Positions 56,367 to 64,000 of a stretch of 64,000 nt of DNA are shown piece after piece. Source of the stretch: Russula earlei (lineage: Eukaryota > Basidiomycota > Agaricomycetes > Russulales > Russulaceae); assembly GCA_025769875.1 (NCBI GenBank), contig JAGFNK010000024.1:124001-188000 (forward strand). The letters are read 5' to 3'. Position 1 is the stretch's first letter. The number at the start of each line of letters is the position of its first letter. The position numbers and the translations under genes were made by a program. Below the pieces are notes generated by a model. That model was not told the DNA's origin. It saw only the letters and a program-made list of their open reading frames with translations, and ran no database searches.

Positions 56367-58770
56367 TCATGCGACCACGTCTGCAGCACTGAAACTACTG
56401 CGTCGACGCCTCACGCTGCGCAGACCTGGCCGCTCGCCCTTGTGGTTTCCGGGCTTGACTACGGCATTCACGCCATTCCTCATCCATTCGTTGGCATTGG
56501 CCCGTGGCGCAGGAACCTTGAGCGCTACATCACCAAGATTGCTGACAGACGCGTGGTGTCCGTGCCCAGGACGCTTCGGGACAAGCGTAGGGAGTCTTGA
56601 CGGTGAAGGCGACGCAGGGCGCGCGGTGCGGCGGTTCGCAGGAAGATTCGCTAGCTTCTGTGGGACGCGCACTGATGTCGCATTCGCAAGCCTTGGAATC
56701 TTGTTCGGTGGGGCGGTTACGTTTGCTTTGTTCGCGGCCGTGCTAAGTATCTTGCTAGGTTTGCACGCTGCTGCCGCAGCTGAGCGAGTTACTCGGGTTG
56801 GGCGCTGTTCGGAAGCGCTGAGCTTTGTAACACCTGTCTTTGGGGACACACGAGATTTATGGCGCGTGATCGAGGGTGCAGCACCTAGAGTGGGTAAAAG
56901 GTCTTCGCTCTCATCTTCTATCTCGTCATCAGATGAATCGGTAGCGACCCGCTTCGTGTTTGGCGTCTTGCGTGGTTGTCCTGGAGGTACAGCTGCGCGG
57001 GCACGGGCAGAAGCGGCGGCAACGTGCTTGCTCGGGGTGACTGGTGGTACGGTAGACACTCCAGCGACGATAGGGGCAGCGTCCATGGGTATGTTCTCAG
57101 TGTCGGTTTCGGCCGGTGGCGTGACGGGTGCAATAATCGCAGCAGCGGCGAGAGCCGCCGCAGCCTGATTTCGCCGCATTTCGTCCACAGCTGCCCACTT
57201 TACCCACTCCAGTTGCTTGACGTACATGAATTGTTGCTGTGGACCAACTACGCATCCGGGGCGTACGATCCGCATAAAAGCGATCGCCTCACTGGCGGTA
57301 AAACCATACTTCCAGATAAGATAGGCGCCAATAAGGGTGCCAGTCCGGCCCAGACCGGCTTTACACTACTTGGTCACGAAATTAACTTGCAACGAGTGAA
57401 AGGGCACGCAGGACTCACGTGGACTGCGACAACGCCGCCTGCGTGAATGATCTCGTCCGAAATGTCGATGAAGCGCCGTACGATCTCGTCGGACGGATTG
57501 GTACCGTCATCAAAATACAACTCCAGATGGTTTATGCCTCTCTCAAGGAAGGTGTGGCGATCATAGAGTGGGTTATTTAAACGGATGACGATTTTGACGT
57601 TATGCTGCTCGAAATATTCGAGGCAATTTTGGAACGGCATTGGAAGCTTGCGTTGCAGCGCAAGCTCCCGCTGCTTGGCACCCTTTGCGGGTGAAACGAG
57701 GGCACCGACAGATGATGCCAGTTCTCTCGCTTCTTTCTGATTCTTGATCCATGCAGGGTCCATAGGAGATGCGAGGGCGATAAAATGGGGAGAAATCCAG
57801 TTCCAATCGCCATTCTCCACCTTTTCATAGAACTCGTACTCATTGATGTCGAATTCGTTGAGGTCGCAGAGGCCATTCTGCATCGCTTTATACATTCCCC
57901 AAAGGCAGTCCTGAATGCTAAGGTTGAAATCTGACCGTCCACGACCGGCATCACGAAAAGGCATGAACTCAAGCTCGGCGATAGGCTGGAAGGCTTCCCA
58001 GGGGGCGCGTTGTTGTACGATTAGCTAGAGAAGGTGAGAGAAGAAAGACAGGGAGGAAAAGGGAGGCGTACTGAGAAAAGGGCCATAAGAAGGGCGGCAT
58101 TGGCTTTCCGCTGTGGGTCATCAGACGTATAGAGAATTAGGCGATGGGAAGCGAGGTCCTCGTCCTGGAATGGACGATGAGTATCACAAAAGGGTGCAGG
58201 GATAGAGACCAGTGAACCGGTACGAAAGGGAAGACGAAACAGAGGACAAGTTGTGATATCAGCGGAGCTCTGGGGACTTGACCCGTTACGAGCGCCTTAA
58301 GACGGCTAGAGATTATGGCGAGTTTTGGGGCGAAGGGTGTGGGGGGTGGTCTGCCCAGTGACTCGCTCTTCCGCACATGGTCCCACAGGATACGGGGAGG
58401 TGTATGTTGTAGAAAGGAGATCGACTTACCATAAGCAATGAGTGAATATATATGCAGGCTTTATAAACCATGGCGACGTTGAGAGGACCCCAGTCCTGAA
58501 AGAAGGACATGTACATGAGCTGATCATCGATTGTAAAGTAGTAGTGCTTGGTCGGTTCTGAAGATTCGCAAGGGGGTGTGGGTATTCCGCGGACATTGAC
58601 TTGTTCTAGCTGAGATCCGGGACGATTGAGGGAGTCCTGTTTGGGTGGGGGATGAGGAAAGGTGGTGAAGTACAGCCTACACGTGGGGGGATGAGATGTG
58701 GAGGGGTGATAGATCTATCTGGGACGGACCTGTCGTCGAAGCGGCAGAGGGGTTCGCACTTTGGAGCCAT
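56367..58770 (-). CDS. CDC14: Dual-specificity protein phosphatase CDC14
   Basis: A proline-directed phosphatase that reverses CDK phosphorylation at mitotic exit. ATG 58770 starts [14 protein letters not shown], spliced to [17 protein letters not shown]. The N-terminal (A) domain has [48 protein letters not shown] and [20 protein letters not shown]. The catalytic (B) domain has [57 protein letters not shown] and the signature [20 protein letters not shown]; an intron falls exactly between the catalytic His and Cys codons. The Ala/Ser/Pro/Arg-rich tail (about 250 aa, ending FSAADVVA at 56367) is low-complexity and likely a regulatory, nucleolar or CDK-site region. Domain order and P-loop leave little doubt. 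Confidence 0.95.
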
Positions 58771-59005
58771 GGGACGGGATGGAAGGAGGATGGAGTGGGT
58801 AGGATGGGGGGGGAAGGAAGTGGGTTCGAGGGGATCGGACAGGATACGGTGCGCGAAACACTCGACGAGAGAGAGCGAGCAAGGGAGGGAGCGAGCGAGA
58901 GCAGAGCAGAGAGCGCCTCGCCTCGCCTCGCCTGGTCCACGTTTCCAGTAGGTCAAAACAAAGACAAAGTGTACTCTCACGTGTAGCTAATAAGCTAACG
59001 ATTAA
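58771..59005. promoter_or_regulatory. CDC14 5' region with long CT-rich tract
   Basis: On the CDC14 sense strand, about 58935-58857 is pyrimidine-rich (GCGAGGCGAGG repeats, then CTCTCTGCTCTGCTCTCGCTC-like runs). CT-rich tracts just upstream of transcription starts are common in filamentous fungi, so this is probably core promoter or leader. Confidence 0.45.
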
Positions 59006-62000
59006 TCATTCTTGAGCCGTCCCCATCCACCATATCCTTTTTATCAGCATCGCCCCGTCCTCGCTTGAACTTTCCAGAGAGGCGAACGAGACAGCGGAAA
59101 GCGTCGTCACAAAACTGCGCAGGTACGGCGAGTACTGTAAAATGCAGATCAGCTATCCGTCCTGTCCCCCCATTCCCAGAATGAATACCCTCCGTACCAA
59201 TCGACAGAAATGTTTGTACCACATCCAAGTTCGCCATGCCACCCACTCTTCGTCTCCCCAGCTCGTATGTCCCTCCCATGAATCTGCTGCTATGACGCGA
59301 CGGGATGCCTCTGAGGATCCGTGAAGGGTGTGAACGAAGCCCTCAAGCACGTGTGCCAGAGTCGATTTCTGTTCATGCTTCACTCCTTCGTAGGCCTTGA
59401 GGGCTGATACTAATTGTGGTGAGTCCTCTGCTTGTGTCACTTGCGGGTCTGAGCGCTCGACATTAGCACTACAAGTGTTTCACAAGTAGCGAATTGCATC
59501 TCTACCATGCATCGTTTCCGCGTCGACTTCCATCGTTGCCGCGTCCGCAACACCACCATTGGCCTTGGCCTTGGCCCGCGCGTGAGCATCGTCGTCCTCC
59601 TTCCGGAGTGTAGCGACACGCCGCCGGGCCACTACGACGCGTCCGTTCGCCTTGTCGACCGCACTGCGCAACAGGTCCCAATCGAGACCCTTTGAACTGT
59701 GCGCAAACACCCATCCAACGACGTCCGCGGGCTCCACAATCTGATACTGCATCAACTTATCAAACACGATACCAACCATCTGGTGAGACCGCTGCCAGAA
59801 GCTCGCCACAAGCTCAAGGACATGCGTCTTGGCCTCTGATGACCCCGACAGTGCGCGTAGGACAGTTAGATAGCGTTCAACGGCGTTAAGAAAATGGGAG
59901 AAGGAACGCGCGCCAATGTGTAGTAATGATTGGATAGCGATAGACCGGATGAGCGTGTCAGGATCCTCATTGACGTCAGCCATCTCCGCTAGGCTGTTTT
60001 TCACCGTCTCGAGATGTGCGAGGACATCCTCAGGCTTCGCGCGACTGCGCAGTTGGTTCAGAATGCTCTGCGCTGCATCATAATGTGGTGCCGCTAGGAA
60101 ACATGAAGCAAGTGAGGCCAACAGCAGAAGGAATGAGACAACATACTCGCGTCTTCATACTCGTAAGTGGGTCCGGGAGCCTGATCCGGCATGGCGCCAG
60201 CTGATGGATCCTGGAACGGTTCCGGCAGCGTCTTCAATACACGGTCGTAGTACGACAGCCGAACTTCGAGCTCCAGCGCTCTGTGAACAAAGACGCGTTT
60301 TGGGTGTTGCATCGGCAATGCCAGATCTGGAGCCCTGGTCATGCTGCTTTAACATCCTACCAGACGGTGGAACGGAAGAGACGGACCATTCCTTCCACAC
60401 CCATTGAAACCCAAAGTTGCTCATATGCACTGAGAACCATTCCGCGAACCGACGCAGCACTTCCACGTCTAGCCCATTCGCACAATAACCGTAAAGTTTG
60501 CGAATACTCTTCCCAACAGCCGGTCCAACAGTTTGGGGAGACAGTTTACAAAGCTCTGTGATCAGAGCAATGTAATATATCGGCTTGATGGCACTATCAG
60601 GCAGGAGGAAGTGCGAGCCAAGAATTGTCTGGTTCACCCAAGTCCCATTTAATGAAAAGGATACGTAAAGTGGGCGCAAAGAAAAAAAATACCTCAATAA
60701 GAGTGGACTCGAGTTGCCAGTCACGTCCCGGCAGTGTGATACGATCAGGAACCTCAGTCGGGTCACTGGGGCGCGGCTTAAAAGTGCCTTTGACAATCCA
60801 TTTGGGATACTCAACAAGGACTCGTGCGCATTCCTTGCGATTAACTTCGAATATTTCGATGATATCAAGTAGGTCCGCGCGTACTGCGTAGCCTGCAGGC
60901 GTCTTTGGATCAGCTGTGACCTGAACAAAGAAGAGGTGTCATCGGTAATGAGGGAAGCCCAAAAATATTTCGTACATCGTTGTCAAAGAGGCGGAGCATG
61001 TACTCGGGCCACTCCTCCTTCTTGATTGGTGCATCCTCGCTAGACTCTGAGGCTAGGACCGCAAGCTCAATGACCTCTGGTGGCACAAGAATGGAAGGGA
61101 GATCGAATGGGGTGACAGTTGAAGTGCTCATAGCCGCATAGAGTTGTGGAAAGATTCCCGAAACATCAATGAAGTCGGAGAGATCAAGGGTTTTAAGTGC
61201 GGAGACTGCGCAGTCCAGCATCTACAGCATTTTTGTCAGACACTCATCACAAAGGTGTTAAGAAGCCCACGCGGACCTCATCAGCGTGCTCATCAGACAC
61301 CTCTGAAGAATGTAGGTGGGCGAGCGGATGGACCAGCCATTTGGCCGTCTTTACGGAATCGTTGTACGCGTGGATGCCAGCAATCATCTCAATGACAGCA
61401 GTCGCGTTGTGTTCTTTAAGAACCTGGCCAGCCTTGGACCCGGTCAGATCAGTTCGCACCTTGCAGTTGAGGGAACAGCATACTCTCATTAGCCCTTCCG
61501 CTGCACATCGCGCCGCTCGTTTCGCCCGACCATTGGAGACACCAAATTCATCCAGGACAGCGGTGAATGACTGCAAAAGTCCCAGCATCGATTGAGGCGA
61601 GATGAGGTTAGCGACGGTCAGATGCGCGAAGAAATGGATCTATCCAGTTAACGGAGAGTCAGGGCAGAACCTAGGGGATTTGAATACCAGTACGTACGCA
61701 GAGGCGTGTTTCTCGCCAAGCCAACTTATCCAGGTATGCTTGAAAACCCTTCCAGAAATCATCCAGTACTAGCCTCCCAAGCGGGGGCTGCGTAATACTC
61801 TCTTCAACGACGGGGGTCTCTTCTTTGGCAGCGGGTATAGATAGGTAGTATAAAAGGGCCGCATAGAACGGAATTTTGTAGGGTTGTTCAGTCACTCTGA
61901 GTAGAATGAGTAGAGGTTGAGATTCACAAAGGGACAAGAGCCTACGCCAAGCGAAAGCCTTCGGCTATTGCGGGGATATTAGGTTGCTCCTGCGACCTCA

Positions 62001-62285
62001 ACTTGGCAGCAATTTGGGGAAGTTCCTGTTCAGCGTCCTGCATATCATCACGGTAAGATGAGCAAGCCTGGGGTATGGGCAAAACGGACCACTTCGCCAT
62101 ATTTGATGATGTCTGCCTTAACTTTCTGGTCTGGTGACTGTTGAGCTTCTCGCCTGTCATAATGGTCGTAGTCGTCTGGATAGTGTTCAATGTTGCCATC
62201 GACGGACCAAACGCGCAGTCATCTCACCTCGGCGACGCCTGCGCCCACCGCCACCATAACCACTTCCATGCCTTTCGTAGCTCAT
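59006..62285 (-). CDS. CBC1: Nuclear cap-binding protein subunit 1 (CBP80)
   Basis: The large subunit of the nuclear cap-binding complex, which with CBP20 binds the m7G cap and couples capping to splicing, export and early translation. ATG 62285 opens MSYERHGSGYGGGGRRRRR, then DDYDHYDRREAQQSPDQKVK. Diagnostic blocks are RVTEQPYKIPFYAALLYYLS, LVLDDFWKGFQAYLDKLAWR, IHFFAHLTVANLISPQSMLG, TILGSHFLLPDSAIKPIYYI, RFAEWFSVHMSNFGFQW, MPDQAPGPTYEYED and the MIF4G-like HYDAAQSILNQLRSRAKPED. The last exon reads SPYLRSFVTTLSAVSFASLE and stops at 59006. An Arg-rich N-terminal nuclear localisation signal is typical. Exon borders in the middle are approximate. Confidence 0.94.
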
Positions 62286-62498
62286 GACTAGTTATTGACC
62301 GTCCGTGCAAGCTGCAGCAAAAGTCCAGGCGCACATCACGTGCATCAAGGTTGTTACACCGGAATGTTCCGGACGGGGTTCACAAGTCCTGCTCGCTCGC
62401 CTTCTTCGAATTGCAATTCTTATTTTGAAGCTCGGGTGCGGTGTTTTCCTTTGACGTAGGTGATTGACTGACTAACTTTGTGCAGGTATGCCAGGCGG

Positions 62499-64000
62499 AT
62501 GCTATGCATTTGGTCATCGAAGGCCAGTGTCACCACCCTACCCATCACCTTTACGCAGAATGCGGCAAGAATACCTCTTGCACTGAAAAACTGCCCTTCT
62601 GGCATTTGGCGTTTTGGGTCAAAACCCTACCTTGATCCCACCTCCATGCACCATACTTCCCGGCCTGCACCACGTATGATGGGGCCGCCCGCTCTTTCTC
62701 GCCCTTGCTCCCACCCTCCCGCCGTAGTCTCGCATTCCGCTTCATCAATAACACCAGCACCCTTCGTCCTTGATCACCTGACCTCTGCTCAACTTTCCCG
62801 TGCTAGTGCGGCTGCCGTTCGCATCTCTGTCGCCCGTGGCGATATCTGGGATGGCTTCCATCTGTGGCACTCTCTGCGTTGGTCGATGCATCATTACCAC
62901 AATGACCCTAATTCCCAACTGCCGTCATTCGTTAGCCCTACAACAGCATTTGTGGCCATTGATTTCGGTAGGCAAGTACCCACCAGGCTCGCTGGACACT
63001 GCCTTTTACACGGTCTACTGAGGGCGGGCAAGACCAAGGCTGCAGCAATGCTTACTGAACAAATGATGGCTTTTGGGGACGAACTTAACCCACTCTCCTT
63101 TAAAATCCTTTTGCGTCAATTACGCCCCTCCGCAAGTCCTCATTCGCCCCGGGCCATCTACGATGGCCTTCGAGGTCTTACCCCACGCCGGAAAATGCCA
63201 CGTGGACCAAGGATTTTGGAGCTTCAATCCGTCATACCCACAGACCCGTTTACTCGCATCGCCGTGCGCCTCCTCAATAAGGCCCGCAAGCATCGCTGGC
63301 AGCGTACGACTGGCATGTATGAAAATGTCCTTCGTGCTTGCCTCATGCAAGGAGAAATTATAGTCGCATCTCTCCTCCTCGCCCTCCTTTTGAAAGACTA
63401 CCAGCTTCGTCAAGCATGCTCTCGCGTCGCAGCCGAGGCGGAACGGGTGGGGTTGCAAGATACAATGACCTATGTCCATTCCAAAATTCAAGGAGTACCA
63501 TCTCGTGGTTACAAGCGTTTGCCCTATCACAGTTCGTATCTCCTATTCCAGAGCGTCGCCCAATCTCTAGAGAGGCACTGTGCCCATGTGGACGACCCGT
63601 TATTCCCCGAAGCATCCCAAGCCTTAGCCATCGTAGCATCGGCGCTTGACGCCCGCCGAATTCCATATACGAGCCTAGCTACGCTCATCAAAGTACTGTA
63701 CTCCTATCCACAGTGCCAGCACACCGTGTGGGTTACTTTGCCGTCCGGCGAGCGGCAAACCCGCGATGCCTATCGCTACTTCCATGGGATACTTCTCAAT
63801 CTCCTCTGCTCCTTCCCAGACCGACGTTCGCTTGACCCCAATGTTGGCCAACCTCCTGCGTTGAACTTAGAGTCTTACAACGCCCTTCTGAACTATGCTG
63901 TACGCTATCGTCACTCTTTGACCCTCGCGGATCGTGTTCTCTATCACATGACGGAATTGCGCAAGCCCGCACTTGCTCCGAGCATTGCCACCTACAACAT
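62499..64000 (+). CDS. PPR-like (pentatricopeptide repeat) mitochondrial protein, 3'-partial
   Basis: One uninterrupted frame of about 500 codons runs from ATG 62499 to the right edge with no intron. The N-terminus (SVTTLPITFTQNAARIPLAL, then PRMMGPPALSRPCSHPPAV) is basic and poor in acidic residues, as in mitochondrial presequences. The body is helical, with repeat-like segments such as GLLRAGKTKAAAMLTEQMMA, MYENVLRACLMQGEIIVASL and LESYNALLNYAVRYRHSLTL ADRVLYHM, which fit the PPR helix-turn-helix pattern. PPR proteins bind organellar RNA. The family assignment is by pattern only; an upstream exon ending at the acceptor near 62485 is possible. Confidence 0.65.
   Translation, partial: MLCIWSSKASVTTLPITFTQNAARIPLALKNCPSGIWRFGSKPYLDPTSMHHTSRPAPRMMGPPALSRPCSHPPAVVSHSASSITPAPFVLDHLTSAQLSRASAAAVRISVARGDIWDGFHLWHSLRWSMHHYHNDPNSQLPSFVSPTTAFVAIDFGRQVPTRLAGHCLLHGLLRAGKTKAAAMLTEQMMAFGDELNPLSFKILLRQLRPSASPHSPRAIYDGLRGLTPRRKMPRGPRILELQSVIPTDPFTRIAVRLLNKARKHRWQRTTGMYENVLRACLMQGEIIVASLLLALLLKDYQLRQACSRVAAEAERVGLQDTMTYVHSKIQGVPSRGYKRLPYHSSYLLFQSVAQSLERHCAHVDDPLFPEASQALAIVASALDARRIPYTSLATLIKVLYSYPQCQHTVWVTLPSGERQTRDAYRYFHGILLNLLCSFPDRRSLDPNVGQPPALNLESYNALLNYAVRYRHSLTLADRVLYHMTELRKPALAPSIATYN

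Noticed and set aside
56440..57168. A 242-codon plus-strand frame, Ala/Gly/Val-rich, membrane-like
   Set aside because: Antisense of the Ala/Ser/Pro-rich CDC14 tail; the minus-strand reading continues directly from the CDC14 catalytic domain.
1..64000. CRISPR arrays, rRNA, tRNA and transposable elements
   Set aside because: No regularly spaced repeats, rRNA-like sequence, plausible cloverleaf or transposase/reverse-transcriptase motifs were seen; small tRNA genes could still be missed by eye.

Overview
The window is nuclear DNA from a filamentous basidiomycete, most likely an Agaricomycete. Genes are dense and lie on both strands. Introns are very short (mostly 47-80 bp, GT-AG with a minority of GC-AG), several exons are 11-21 nt long, and almost every recognisable product is a typical fungal nuclear protein. 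I saw no bacterial operons, CRISPR arrays, rRNA or convincing tRNA genes. All gene models come from reading splice sites by eye so that protein motifs stay in frame. Coordinates are exact where I give exons and approximate where I give only a span.

Left part (1-22 kb), the accessory and metabolic part. It opens with the 3' portion of a gene fusing a LodA-like (CTQ amino-acid oxidase) segment to a ferritin-like/VioB-type domain. An intact LYS2 (alpha-aminoadipate reductase) follows. Next come a VEFS-box/SUZ12-like gene on the minus strand with in-frame stops, and a decayed BUR1/CDK9-type kinase pseudogene. After these are a relic of the ferritin-like gene, a cytochrome P450 with two small apparent frameshifts, a cytochrome b5-acyl-CoA dehydrogenase fusion, a secreted GH105-like glycosidase, L-2-hydroxyglutarate dehydrogenase and NDUFA12 of complex I. 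The main structural feature is a duplicated 'ferritin-like tail / P450 tail' convergent segment at about 1.85-2.75 kb and 11.55-12.25 kb. One copy kept the ferritin-like gene and lost the P450. The other kept the P450 and lost the ferritin-like gene.

Middle part (22-45 kb), housekeeping genes: translation factor eIF5B, a kinesin-3 motor (motor, FHA, PH), U3 snoRNP protein IMP3, a LIM-domain-binding (Ldb1/PtaB) transcription cofactor, a PNUTS-like PP1 nuclear regulator, an HMG-box protein and a small WW-domain protein.

Right part (45-64 kb): RAD16 (repair ATPase with RING), a gene-poor stretch with a decayed reading frame, an amidase, uroporphyrinogen decarboxylase, the CDC14 phosphatase, nuclear cap-binding protein CBP80, and the 5' part of a PPR-like gene that runs off the right edge.

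Most genes act independently in core metabolism and nuclear or RNA processes, so I see no clear biosynthetic gene cluster. The points most worth a second look are the reciprocally truncated duplication, the LodA-ferritin fusion with an apparent substitution at the cofactor cysteine, the kinase pseudogene, micro-exons falling on catalytic motifs (P450, kinesin P-loop, RAD16 Walker region), an unusual number of GC-AG introns, and a hairpin at an NDUFA12 splice donor.
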